Translations under genes and position numbers: made by a program
Notes under the pieces: model-generated
The model's database searches: none
Told to the model about the DNA's origin: nothing
What the model saw: the letters and a program-made list of their open reading frames with translations, nothing else
NCBI GenBank assembly: GCA_934234215.1
Contig: CAKQHB010000002.1
Span: forward strand, 1-64,000
Length of the DNA: 64,000 nt
Origin: an uncultured Cuneatibacter sp.
GTDB taxonomy: Bacteria; Bacillota; Clostridia; Lachnospirales; Lachnospiraceae
Direction of reading: 5' to 3'
Part shown: positions 1 to 7,964 of the stretch, one piece after another
Position numbering within the stretch: position 1 is the stretch's first letter
Layout: every line of letters starts with the position of its first letter

Positions 1-76
1 AACGCCTGTGGAGATAGTAGGTTACGAGGTCTGCGAAGCAGGAAGCCCATTGGCTTTAGACAATGGGTAGTTCACT

Positions 77-178
77 ATGCACCGCAAGGGCTTTACAACA
101 GAACAGATCGCCGATATCGCAGACAAAACTCCTTCTGAAGTAGAACAGATTCTTTTGCAAGCAGGTATTACAATTTAA
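77..178 (+). pseudogene. Short ORF resembling the tail of a Rpn-type nuclease
   Basis: A 33-codon ORF starting MHRKGF and containing TTEQIADI...SEVEQIL, which looks like the helix-turn-helix-like tail that ends Rpn-family nucleases; the Rpn gene near 60.4 kb ends in a comparable stretch. The same frame is closed upstream by a TAG at 68-70, there is no clear ribosome site, and no nuclease domain is visible in the bases before it. It could be the decayed 3' end of a gene that continues left of the window, or a chance ORF. Function is inferred only from the tail pattern. Confidence 0.25.
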
Positions 179-193
179 CGAAACGAGAAAAGT

Positions 194-233
194 GGCTGCC
201 GCACCAGCAAAATGCTGGTGCGGCAGCCTTTTT
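194..233 (+). terminator. Intrinsic terminator
   Basis: A perfect 16-bp stem (194-209 with 213-228, 3-nt loop) rich in GC is followed by TTTTT. It closes whatever transcription unit enters from the left edge. Confidence 0.9.
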
Positions 234-274
234 GAAGTTCTTTCGGTCCCTGTTTTGTACTTACAAAAAAACAA

Positions 275-350
275 TCACAGCAATATCCTTATATTTTTCT
301 TTCATCGCAGCAATATTCTAACTAAAAAATATGCGTTTTTCTGATAGAAT
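275..350 (+). promoter_or_regulatory. Direct repeat and candidate -10 upstream of the TRAP operon
   Basis: TCACAGCAATAT (275-286) and TCGCAGCAATAT (305-316) repeat with a 30-bp period, close to three helical turns, which suits a regulator bound on one DNA face. TAGAAT at 345-350 is a plausible -10, but no good -35 is present, as expected for an activator-dependent promoter. This is an inference from pattern only. Confidence 0.35.
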
Positions 351-386
351 ACAACAGGCATTTGATTGTTAGAAAAGGAGTACGAG

Positions 387-1415
387 ATGAAAAACACAAA
401 GAAACTGATCGGGATTGCAGTCGCTGCAGCCGGTCTGCTGGCAGTCGCAGTGACCTTTTTCAAGGTTGTAAGCGAAAATCACACCGGCAAAGTGGAGATC
501 CGCCTGGCGCATAACCAGTCTGCTGGATCAGAAATCGCAGATTCCATCGCAAAGTTCTCTGACTTTGTAGCAGAAGATGAATCTATGAATCTTGACATCA
601 ATATTTATGCGAGTGGTGTCCTGGGCAGCGAGAAGGAAGCCATCGAGATGGTTCAGGCAGGCATTCTGGATATGGCGAAAGTCAGCTCCAATACACTGGG
701 ACAGTTCGATGACCGCTATGCGATCTTCGCGATTCCGTACCTGTTTGTAGATCAGGATCACTACTACACTGCCATGGAAAAGAGTGAGATGGTACAGAAG
801 CTGTTCCATTCCACCGAAGATGACGGTTACATCGCGATCGGTTACTATGCAAATGGTGCAAGAAACTTCTACCTGAAGGAAGATGTTGTCTGCGACAATC
901 CTTCCGCACTGAAGGGCAAGAAGATCCGTTCTATGCCGAGCTCTACCTCTATGGAGATGATCCAGGCAATGGGCGGTTCCCCGGTTCCGATGTCTGCAAG
1001 TGAGACTTATACCGCACTGCAGCAGGGTATTGTAGACGGTGCAGAAAACACCGAGCTGGCGCTGACCGTTGACGGCCATCAGGATCTGGTAACCTCTTAC
1101 ACATATACCGAGCATCAGTATTCCCCGGATATTTATATTATCAGCACAAAGACCTGGAACAGTCTGACCGAAGAACAGCAGAATTATCTGGTTGAATGTC
1201 TGGAAAAGACAAACGAGAACTTTAAGAGTCTGTACAATGGCATGATGGAGGAAGCAATCGAGGAAGCGGAGAGCAATGGCGTACATGTATACCGCGATAT
1301 CGACAAGACTGCATTCATCGAGGCTGTTCAGCCGATCCACGAAGCATTCTGCGAAAAGGGTGAGGCTTACAAGGCACTTTACGAAGATATTCAGAGCTAT
1401 GCAACCACAGATTGA
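387..1415 (+). CDS. TRAP transporter substrate-binding protein (DctP family)
   Basis: Extracytoplasmic solute-binding protein of a tripartite ATP-independent periplasmic (TRAP) transporter; it captures an organic acid, often a sugar acid or C4-dicarboxylate, and hands it to the membrane pair encoded next. Residues 6-26 form a hydrophobic signal or anchor segment, followed by the family pattern LAHNQ...GSE, then ASGVLGSEKEAIEMVQAG and the conserved region around LKGKKIRSMPS...GGSPVPMS, whose Arg normally salt-bridges the ligand carboxylate. Length (342 aa) is typical. The start at 387 is chosen because GGAG at 377-380 sits at correct spacing; an in-frame ATG at 366 lacks a site. Twelve bases separate it from dctQ. 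The ligand cannot be told from sequence alone. Confidence 0.93.
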   Translation: MKNTKKLIGIAVAAAGLLAVAVTFFKVVSENHTGKVEIRLAHNQSAGSEIADSIAKFSDFVAEDESMNLDINIYASGVLGSEKEAIEMVQAGILDMAKVSSNTLGQFDDRYAIFAIPYLFVDQDHYYTAMEKSEMVQKLFHSTEDDGYIAIGYYANGARNFYLKEDVVCDNPSALKGKKIRSMPSSTSMEMIQAMGGSPVPMSASETYTALQQGIVDGAENTELALTVDGHQDLVTSYTYTEHQYSPDIYIISTKTWNSLTEEQQNYLVECLEKTNENFKSLYNGMMEEAIEEAESNGVHVYRDIDKTAFIEAVQPIHEAFCEKGEAYKALYEDIQSYATTD

Positions 1416-1426
1416 GGAGGATGCAA

Positions 1427-1906
1427 ATGAAGAAGTTAAATAAAGTTCTGGAATACATCCTGGCATTTCTGATGGTTGTCATGGTTGTGGGATGTTTCTG
1501 GCAGATTTTCACCCGTTTTATTTTGAATGATCCGAGCTCCTGGACGGAGGAGCTGCTGCGTTATGCGCTGATCTGGCTGACGATGCTGGGCGTTCCGTAT
1601 GCATATGGCAAGGAGCAGCACATCGCAATCGAGTTTATCACGAATACTTTCTCCAAGAAGGGAAAGCTGGGGGATAAAATCTTTGTAGAAATCATTGTTC
1701 TGCTGCTGAGCGTATTCGTTCTGCTGGCAGGCGGTATCATGGTAACAAAAAATGCATCCGGTCAGTTGTCTCCGGCAATGGGCATTCCGATGGAATTCTA
1801 CTATCTGGGTATCCCGATCTGCGGTGTTCTGATGATTCTGTACTCCGGCCAGAGACTGATCCGTTTTGTAAAAGAACTCAAAGAAACAAAGAAGGAGGGA
1901 AAATAA
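1427..1906 (+). CDS. TRAP transporter small permease (DctQ family)
   Basis: Small membrane subunit of the TRAP transporter, about 159 aa with four predicted membrane segments and the family signature WTEELLRYALIW near residue 35. It pairs with DctM to form the sodium-driven translocation unit. The start at 1427 is preferred because GAGGAGG at 1414-1420 is six bases upstream; in-frame starts at 1412 (TTG) and 1421 are too close to or inside that site. The stop codon is immediately followed by the dctM start, indicating translational coupling. Confidence 0.92.
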   Translation: MKKLNKVLEYILAFLMVVMVVGCFWQIFTRFILNDPSSWTEELLRYALIWLTMLGVPYAYGKEQHIAIEFITNTFSKKGKLGDKIFVEIIVLLLSVFVLLAGGIMVTKNASGQLSPAMGIPMEFYYLGIPICGVLMILYSGQRLIRFVKELKETKKEGK

Positions 1907-3211
1907 ATGCAGTTAGAAGCAGCAATCGTTCTTGTTATTCTGTTCTTCTTCATGCTGGCGATGAGCGTACCGGTATCTTTCAGTATTATCGCTTCTTCGT
2001 TGGTAACAATCATTATGTTCCTGTCTCCTGACTTTGGAATGTTTATCTCTGCACAGAAGATCGTCAGCGGTATCGACAGCTTTACCCTGCTTGCAGTACC
2101 GTTCTTCATTCTGGCAGGTCAGCTGATGAGCAGCGGCGGTATCGCAAAGCGTCTGATCAACTTTGCAATGCTGTTCTTAGGCCGTGTCCCTGGTTCTCTG
2201 GCCCTGACAAACATCGCAGGTAATGCAATGTTCGGTTCTCTGTCCGGTTCCGGTATCGCAGCTGTTACCGCAATCGGCGGCGTTATGAACCCTCTGGAAA
2301 AGGAAGCTGGCTATGACGAAGGCTTCTCCGCAGCAACAAACATTGCAACCGGTCCGGTTGGACAGCTGATTCCTCCGACCAACGCATTCATCGTGTTCTC
2401 CGCAGCAAGCGGCGGCGTTTCTGTAGCAACGCTGTTCATGGCAGGTTGGATTCCCGGACTGCTGTGGGCAGGTCTGTGTATGGTTGTTGCATTCTTCTAT
2501 GCAAAGAAGCATGGTTATGTTGTAAAGCGCGACAAGCTGACCGCAAAGATCGTATTGAAGACCATCTGGGATGCAATCCCCAGCCTGTTCCTGATCGTAA
2601 TTATTATCGGCGGTATCCTGTCCGGTAAGTTCACTGCAACCGAGGCATCCGGTGTTGCAGTTGTGTATGCATTTATCCTGTCTGTCTTTATTTATCGCAG
2701 CATCAAGCTGTCTGACATGAAGCAGATTCTTGTAAATGCAGGCGTGATGACTACCATTGTTATGCTGATTATCGGTGCATCTTCTGTATTGTCCTTCGTC
2801 CTGTCCTTCACTGGACTGCCGCAGGCAATCAGTGAACTGATGCTTGGTATTTCCAGCAACAAGATCGTCATTCTGCTGATGATCAACGTGATCCTGCTGA
2901 TCGTAGGTACTTTCATGGATATGGCACCGGCACTGCTGATCTTTACTCCTATTTTCCTGCCTGTTATTCGCAGTATCGGTATGGATCCGATCCACTTTGG
3001 TGTTATGATGGTTATGAACCTGTCCATCGGTACGATCACTCCTCCGGTAGGAAGCGTTCTGTTCGTTGGCTGCAGTGTTGCAAACCTGAAGGTAGAGGCA
3101 GTTGTCAAGAAGCTGATGCCCTACTTTGTAGCAATCATCATTGCACTGCTGCTTGTAACCTTTATTCCGGCAATCAGCACCTGGCTGCCGAGCGTACTGG
3201 GACTGATGTAA
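1907..3211 (+). CDS. TRAP transporter large permease (DctM family)
   Basis: Large integral-membrane subunit (434 aa, about 12 membrane segments) that carries the transport pathway of the TRAP system. Recognisable family stretches are MSVPVSFSI near residue 19, GSLSGSGIAAVTAIGG near 105, IPPTNAFIVF near 145 and TPPVGSVLFVG near 365, the last two being the re-entrant motifs of the DctM fold. GAAGGAGGG lies just before the ATG, which abuts the dctQ stop. A strong terminator follows, so dctP-dctQ-dctM is a complete three-gene operon. Confidence 0.95.
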   Translation: MQLEAAIVLVILFFFMLAMSVPVSFSIIASSLVTIIMFLSPDFGMFISAQKIVSGIDSFTLLAVPFFILAGQLMSSGGIAKRLINFAMLFLGRVPGSLALTNIAGNAMFGSLSGSGIAAVTAIGGVMNPLEKEAGYDEGFSAATNIATGPVGQLIPPTNAFIVFSAASGGVSVATLFMAGWIPGLLWAGLCMVVAFFYAKKHGYVVKRDKLTAKIVLKTIWDAIPSLFLIVIIIGGILSGKFTATEASGVAVVYAFILSVFIYRSIKLSDMKQILVNAGVMTTIVMLIIGASSVLSFVLSFTGLPQAISELMLGISSNKIVILLMINVILLIVGTFMDMAPALLIFTPIFLPVIRSIGMDPIHFGVMMVMNLSIGTITPPVGSVLFVGCSVANLKVEAVVKKLMPYFVAIIIALLLVTFIPAISTWLPSVLGLM

Positions 3212-3228
3212 ATAAAATAGAGAAAAGG

Positions 3229-3271
3229 AAAGAGCGAGGAAAGTCTGAAAAGATTTACCCTCGCTCTTTTT
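3229..3271 (+). terminator. Terminator of the TRAP operon
   Basis: AAAGAGCGAGG (3229-3239) pairs perfectly with CCTCGCTCTTT (3259-3269) and is followed by T residues. The dispersed structured repeat begins at the very next base. Confidence 0.88.
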
Positions 3272-3406
3272 GCTTTATAGGAAATTGCTCTGCATTTCCT
3301 ATAAAGCAAAAAAGCGCTCCACGTGGATCGCACTGCGGCGAAAAGGAATTTGTCGCTTCGCGACCCGCCGCAGGCGGAGAATCCTGCTTTGCAGGATTCT
3401 ATTTTT
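3272..3406 (+). repeat. Dispersed structured repeat, copy 1 (full length)
   Basis: A 135-bp element that recurs six more times in the window. It has three hairpins in order: A, an AT-rich stem of about 14 bp (3272-3310) with a short GC loop; B, CTGCGGCG...CGCCGCAG with an inner GTCGC-ttc-GCGAC hairpin; C, AATCCTGC-ttt-GCAGGATT followed by a T-rich end. It starts at the base after the T-tract of the preceding terminator. The rest of the gap to the next gene (3407-3564) shows no further structure that I can support apart from a weak GGGG before the start codon. Confidence 0.88.
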
Positions 3407-3564
3407 ATTACATGAAAAGGAGGACGGTCCAATGCATAGAGAAAAAAGGAGAGAGATCACATAACAAAAAGAGAGAGGAATAGACTTAAGTTTACACAAA
3501 ATCGTGTCTCTGCGGGAGAATTATAAGGATGATTCTTTCGTGGAGACATTTTGGGGATTGATGA

Positions 3565-4308
3565 ATGAAAAGAAAACGATATATTTTTGTGCTCGTTCTC
3601 ATCGTGCTTCTCACGGTAATCTTCGTAAAAAATCGGACCAAGGAGCTAACCCGAATAAAAAAGACGACCTATTCGGAAGAAAAGATCAGAGAAATTGCAA
3701 AACAAACACCTGAAAAAATAAAGCTTGCTTTTAATAGCAGAGGATTTTTTGCAATATACGGCATTGATTTTATTGCAACATATGAACTCAATTGGGATAC
3801 AGAGAAGTGGAATTTTAAGGACGCAATTGATTTGTCAAACCTGGATATTGCATTGTTGGGGGAGGAGACCGGAAGTGCCAGATTTGGGTCGTCAGGTGTT
3901 TTTTTCTCTCCGCAAATTCAAAATGACAGTTTGCAGGATCAGACACCGGTATATTTCTATGATTATGCAGGGAAAACTTTGGAGAGATTAAAAGGAATAG
4001 CAGGAAAAGACTGGTGGAAAACAGAAACACAGCAAATTGAAATAGCTGGCGGAGACAGTACGCCTCTCATGGGAGAGATACTAAATAGCAGATTGAAGGA
4101 AGAATATTCAGCTCGGCTGATTGGAAGGATCGGTCCGTTTGAGTCGGCAACAGGTGCCTGGAAGAGTCGGATCAGTAATATGGAATTTGGATTTTTCGTA
4201 CTGGATGTAGATGGAAACCTTTTTTATGGAATGTCCGATAATAAGGGGAAAGAAATCATGCTTTTTGATGTCTTTCATCTGCTGGAAGAGGCAGAGCCAG
4301 GAGAGTAA
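3565..4308 (+). CDS. Hypothetical single-pass membrane protein
   Basis: Not recognised. The 247-aa product has a basic N-terminus (MKRKR), one hydrophobic segment at about residues 6-22, and then a soluble domain that would lie outside the membrane; no lipobox cysteine is present. The soluble part is rich in aromatic and acidic residues (for example DWWKTETQQ near residue 150 and FGFFVLDVDGN near 210) without a motif I can assign. Base composition is more AT-rich than its neighbours, which hints at separate origin. It stands alone: a terminator and repeat lie before it, and its stop codon sits inside the next terminator. A weak GGGG upstream supports the 3565 start. Confidence 0.6.
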   Translation: MKRKRYIFVLVLIVLLTVIFVKNRTKELTRIKKTTYSEEKIREIAKQTPEKIKLAFNSRGFFAIYGIDFIATYELNWDTEKWNFKDAIDLSNLDIALLGEETGSARFGSSGVFFSPQIQNDSLQDQTPVYFYDYAGKTLERLKGIAGKDWWKTETQQIEIAGGDSTPLMGEILNSRLKEEYSARLIGRIGPFESATGAWKSRISNMEFGFFVLDVDGNLFYGMSDNKGKEIMLFDVFHLLEEAEPGE

Positions 4309-4324
4309 AACTCCTGGCTCTAAT
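4293..4324. terminator. Bidirectional terminator between convergent genes
   Basis: AGAGCCAGGAG (4293-4303) pairs with CTCCTGGCTCT (4311-4321). It includes the stop codon of the hypothetical protein (4306-4308) and the last base of the AraC gene, so it probably ends both units, although T-tracts are short on each side. Confidence 0.65.
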
Positions 4325-5201
4325 TCTTCGGCTTTCCGACCAGAGGGATGTTTTTCGTCTTACGGTAGCGCAGCGGCGAGATGATCATGTAGGTCTTGAA
4401 TGTCTGCTCAAACTGTGTGATGCTGCCGTAGCCAACCATTTCTGCAATCGTCGCAATGCTGTAATCTGTCGTCTCCAAGAGCTGCTGCGCTTTCCGGATG
4501 CGGTTGATGCTGATAAATTCCAGAATCGTGTAGCCGGTGATCTCCTTGAATAAACGGCAAATATAATATTTGCTCAGGAAAAACTGACTTGCCAGCTCAT
4601 CCAGAGAAATCTGCTCGCAGCAATGCTCGGACAGATAGTCCGCAATCTCGTACACATGGCGGTATTTTCCGTCACTCTGGGACAGTGGGAGCTCCTGAGA
4701 ATGATAGTCTAGATCGCGGGTGAGCGACAGCAGATAGGACGTCACCGCCAGCTCGATCGCCTGCTTGTAATGGCGTTTTTTATCCCGGAATTCCCGCTTA
4801 AACAGGCGGTACAGATCCATAAACTGTTTCTGCTGCGCCGGAGTCAGGTGGTAAACGCCGGGGTTTTGGTGAAAAAACCGGACGAGGTTCAACTGCGGAT
4901 ACTGCTGATCAAACTTTTCCATCTGATCGGCAGTGACATACAGGATGATACGATTATGACCCGCATCTGCATCCGAGACAGAGCGGGTCATATGAATCAG
5001 GTTTGTATCAACCAGAATCAGATCTCCCTTGGATGCGATGAACGTGCGGTTGTGGAAGAAGAAAAGTCGTTCTCCCTCCAGAATATAAAAGATTTCATAT
5101 TGCGGATGAAAATGTTTGACGCGCATATTAAAATGTCCGGAACGGATCATATGCTCAAACGTGATTCCATCTACCGTAGCGTCGTAAGTAATCTTTTCCA
5201 A
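4320..5201 (-). CDS. AraC family transcriptional regulator with cupin sensor domain
   Basis: A 293-aa regulator. Residues about 15-110 form an AraC-type cupin ligand-binding domain (HFHPQYEIFYILEGE near residue 31), and residues about 190-285 contain the two helix-turn-helix motifs with the family pattern ISLDELASQFFLSKYYICRL and later MVGYGSITQFEQTFK. The start codon is TTG (complement of 5199-5201), supported by AAAGGAG six to seven bases upstream. It lies 23 bp downstream of cytX in the same direction with no terminator between, so it is likely the last gene of the thiamine operon. Its effector and targets are unknown; it may control a different set of genes. Confidence 0.88.
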   Translation of the reverse strand: MEKITYDATVDGITFEHMIRSGHFNMRVKHFHPQYEIFYILEGERLFFFHNRTFIASKGDLILVDTNLIHMTRSVSDADAGHNRIILYVTADQMEKFDQQYPQLNLVRFFHQNPGVYHLTPAQQKQFMDLYRLFKREFRDKKRHYKQAIELAVTSYLLSLTRDLDYHSQELPLSQSDGKYRHVYEIADYLSEHCCEQISLDELASQFFLSKYYICRLFKEITGYTILEFISINRIRKAQQLLETTDYSIATIAEMVGYGSITQFEQTFKTYMIISPLRYRKTKNIPLVGKPKN

Positions 5202-5224
5202 GGAAGCTCCTTTCGGTCAGAACA

Positions 5225-6406
5225 TCAGGCTGTCTTTGTATTTTTGTGAAGCGGGTGTGCAAGCAGGCACAGCAGGATCGTCACAACCATATCAGGCAAC
5301 GTATTTCCAACCGGAATATCGATCCGCATGAGAATGCGGTACAGAACAAAACCAATCACCCAGATCAGCAGGTTCCACACATCAAAGGCATGCTTGCTGT
5401 GGTCTGCCTTTAACAGGAAGAAGTCTGCAATCTGAATTGCAATCATCGGTGCAAAGACAGAACCGATGAGGTACAGAAAATCGGTGATGTCGTCCATCGG
5501 GAAGAAAATCGCAGCAGCTGTACCGATCACCGTGACGATCAGGGCAGCGTATTTGCCGGAGAACTTCGAAGAGATGGACTCGGTGGAAATACCGGCAGAG
5601 TAAGCATCCAGAAACGTCGTGGTGACGGTGGAAAATACGATGATCAGCAGTCCGACAACGCCCAGACCAGCTTTTACGAGGATCTGTGCAATATCAGACT
5701 CTCCGGTGAACAGGGCAGCGCCCATACCGATCAGATACATCCAGCAGCTCACAATGCCGTACACGATGGCACTGACTGCGGTTGCCTTGACCGGCTGTTT
5801 TGCCTCTCTTGTGTAATCACTGATGAGGGGCAGCCAGGACAGCGGCATTGCGACAGACAGCTCTACAGCAGCGCCAAAACTCATGCCGTCGGACAGAGGT
5901 GTGGAGCTGATGGCGCCATCGAGGAAAATAACCTTGCACAGTACAAATGTCAGCACGAACAGAGCGGTCATGGCGATGGTATTGACTTTGCCGAGGTTCG
6001 TGATACCGATCAGAATCCAGGCGAGGATCAGAACGCCAATGACGAGACACCAGATCGCATGTCCGATGGGAAAAACACCGGAGGCTGCCACTGCACCGTC
6101 ATAAATCATAATAGCAGTCCAGCCCACAAGCTGCAAGACATTTAAGACAGAAAACAGAAGACTTCCCTTCTGACCAAAGCTCATTTTTACGGTTTCCATG
6201 GCACTGCGGCGGGATTTTCCACCGATTACACCGGCAAGAAACAGCATAAGACAGCCGATGATATGGCCGATGAGAATGGCGAGCAGACCTTTTTTCAGAC
6301 CGAGATCTGCCAGATAAGTACCGGTCAGAATTTCCGCGATCGACACGCCTGCGCCGAACCAGATCAGACCGTTTTCAAAGAGGGACGTTCTTTTTTCCTT
6401 ACTCAT
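5225..6406 (-). CDS. cytX: Putative hydroxymethylpyrimidine transporter CytX
   Basis: Membrane carrier of the nucleobase:cation symporter-1 family, about 393 aa with 12 predicted segments. It starts MSKEKRTSLFENGLIWFGAG, a typical CytX beginning (gaxxS/WxxNxxlWFGaavSiaEI), and has PLSWLPLISDYTR near residue 195, the conserved NCS1 motif. CytX proteins are assigned to uptake of the thiamine pyrimidine precursor HMP on the basis of clustering with thi genes and TPP riboswitches, which is exactly the setting here. The start at 6406 is preferred over the longer 6436 because AGGGG precedes it; it overlaps the end of thiD by 8 bases. Confidence 0.88.
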   Translation of the reverse strand: MSKEKRTSLFENGLIWFGAGVSIAEILTGTYLADLGLKKGLLAILIGHIIGCLMLFLAGVIGGKSRRSAMETVKMSFGQKGSLLFSVLNVLQLVGWTAIMIYDGAVAASGVFPIGHAIWCLVIGVLILAWILIGITNLGKVNTIAMTALFVLTFVLCKVIFLDGAISSTPLSDGMSFGAAVELSVAMPLSWLPLISDYTREAKQPVKATAVSAIVYGIVSCWMYLIGMGAALFTGESDIAQILVKAGLGVVGLLIIVFSTVTTTFLDAYSAGISTESISSKFSGKYAALIVTVIGTAAAIFFPMDDITDFLYLIGSVFAPMIAIQIADFFLLKADHSKHAFDVWNLLIWVIGFVLYRILMRIDIPVGNTLPDMVVTILLCLLAHPLHKNTKTA

Positions 6407-7223
6407 GCTCGTGCCCCTCTTCAGATCCTGCGGCAAAGTCGCCGGTCAGATTGAAATTGTGCTGCATCGGACCGCTGCCGTGACCGAGATCCAGCATTGC
6501 ACCCAATGCACCGGAAATATAGTCTTTTGCACGGCGCACGGAAGTATCCAGATCAAAGCCCTTTGCCAGATTGGAAGCGATGGCGCTGGACAGTGTACAG
6601 CCGGTGCCGTGGGTGTTGGGATTGTCGATGCGGCGGCCGTTGAACCACTCGTAAGAGCCGTTTCGATACAGCAGATCATTGGCGTCATTTAAGTTGTGAC
6701 CGCCCTTGCAGAGAACGGCACAATTCCATGTCTCGCTGATCTTCTTTGCAGCGGTGATCATGTCCTCGGCGGAGTGGATCTCCATGCCGGACAGAACTTC
6801 CGCTTCGGGAATGTTGGGAGTCAGCACAGCTGCCAGAGGGAACAGTTTTTCCCGCAGGGTAGCAATGGCATCGTCGCTGATGAGTTTTGCGCCGCTGGTA
6901 GCCACCATAACCGGATCTACTACGATATTGCGGGCTTCATACTGCGTGAGCTTTGCTGCAATGGTCTCGATCAGATCGCTGGAAGAAACCATGCCGATCT
7001 TGACTGCATCCGGGAAGATATCGGTGAAGACGGAGTCTAACTGCTCACCGAGAAATTCAGGGGATACGTTGAAAATACCTGTTACGCCGGTTGTATTCTG
7101 TGCAGTGAGAGCGGTGATCGCACTCATGGCATACACGCCATTCATGGTCATCGTCTTGATATCTGCCTGGATGCCGGCGCCTCCACTGGAATCACTTCCA
7201 GCAATGGTTAATGCTGTTTTCAT
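6399..7223 (-). CDS. thiD: Hydroxymethylpyrimidine/phosphomethylpyrimidine kinase
   Basis: ThiD phosphorylates HMP and then HMP-P to HMP-PP, the pyrimidine half of thiamine. The 274-aa protein shows the ribokinase-like signature IAGSDSSGGAGIQADIKT at residues 6-24, DPVMVATSG near residue 100, and the anion-hole motif NTHGTGCTLSSAIA near residue 207, with the catalytic Cys in the TGC stretch. AAGGAG lies nine bases before the start. It sits between thiE (97-bp gap) and cytX (overlap), so imported HMP can be phosphorylated directly. The C-terminus ends in a short His/Glu tail (EEGHEHE), which is not part of the fold. Confidence 0.95.
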   Translation of the reverse strand: MKTALTIAGSDSSGGAGIQADIKTMTMNGVYAMSAITALTAQNTTGVTGIFNVSPEFLGEQLDSVFTDIFPDAVKIGMVSSSDLIETIAAKLTQYEARNIVVDPVMVATSGAKLISDDAIATLREKLFPLAAVLTPNIPEAEVLSGMEIHSAEDMITAAKKISETWNCAVLCKGGHNLNDANDLLYRNGSYEWFNGRRIDNPNTHGTGCTLSSAIASNLAKGFDLDTSVRRAKDYISGALGAMLDLGHGSGPMQHNFNLTGDFAAGSEEGHEHE

Positions 7224-7319
7224 AACTTTTTTCTCCTTTTTGTATGAATTTATGCATCTTTTGTAACGCGACAGAAAGTGGTGCCCCCGATCTGCCGCAG
7301 AAATGCCTGAATCAGAAAA

Positions 7320-7964
7320 TCAATTCTTTTCTACCATAGAAAGCGTTGCCTGTTTGAGATCAGCAGCAGCCTTCGGAATGTTGTCCTGTGCATAGATCGC
7401 ACTGATAACAGCAATGCCGCAAATACCGGAGCCAGCCAGCTCCGAGACATTTTGCTGTGTGATGCCGCCAATGGCGATAACCGGGATGGAAACTGCCTCA
7501 CAGATGGCTTTTAACGTCTCGTGAGTGACTTCTACGGCATCGTCCTTGGAGCTGGTGGGAAAAACAGCGCCGACGCCGAGGTAGTCTGCGCCGTGCTTTT
7601 CTGCGAGAATCGCCTGCTCCACAGTCTGAGCGGAAACACCGATGATCTTGTCCGGACCAAGCTTTTCCCGCACCATTCCGGCCTCCATGTCTTTCTGACC
7701 AACGTGAACGCCGTCTGCGCCAACGGCGAGAGCGATATCTACATTGTCATTGATCACAAATGGAACATGACGGTCGTTACACAGCTTTTTCAGCTGTTTT
7801 GCCTCTTCGAGAAAATGTCCGGAATCCAATTCCTTTTCCCGAAGCTGTACGAATGTCACACCGCCGTCCAGACTCTGCTCCACCACATTGTAAAGGGAAC
7901 GTCCGTTCAGCCAGTGACGATCTGTCACTGCATAAAGCAGCAGATCTTTTTTATCGAATTTCAT
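7320..7964 (-). CDS. thiE: Thiamine-phosphate synthase
   Basis: ThiE joins HMP-PP and hydroxyethylthiazole phosphate to give thiamine phosphate. The TIM-barrel protein (214 aa) has the family landmarks LYAVTDR near the N-terminus, VQLREK, FVINDNVDIA, GADGVHVGQKD, and the pyrophosphate-binding loop YLGVGAVFPTSSK plus PVIAIGGI. The start at 7964 (ATG) is preferred: GAGG is about eight bases upstream, while a GTG at 7973 overlaps that site. Its start overlaps the end of thiM by 14 bases, indicating coupling. Confidence 0.95.
   Translation of the reverse strand: MKFDKKDLLLYAVTDRHWLNGRSLYNVVEQSLDGGVTFVQLREKELDSGHFLEEAKQLKKLCNDRHVPFVINDNVDIALAVGADGVHVGQKDMEAGMVREKLGPDKIIGVSAQTVEQAILAEKHGADYLGVGAVFPTSSKDDAVEVTHETLKAICEAVSIPVIAIGGITQQNVSELAGSGICGIAVISAIYAQDNIPKAAADLKQATLSMVEKN

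Noticed and set aside
528..1466. A 312-codon minus-strand frame opposite dctP
   Set aside because: Shadow of the TRAP binding-protein gene; no ribosome site and no recognisable domain.
3272..3406. Repeats considered as CRISPR or as an insertion sequence
   Set aside because: Copies are dispersed over the whole window, 135 bp long, without regular spacers, transposase gene or evident target duplications.
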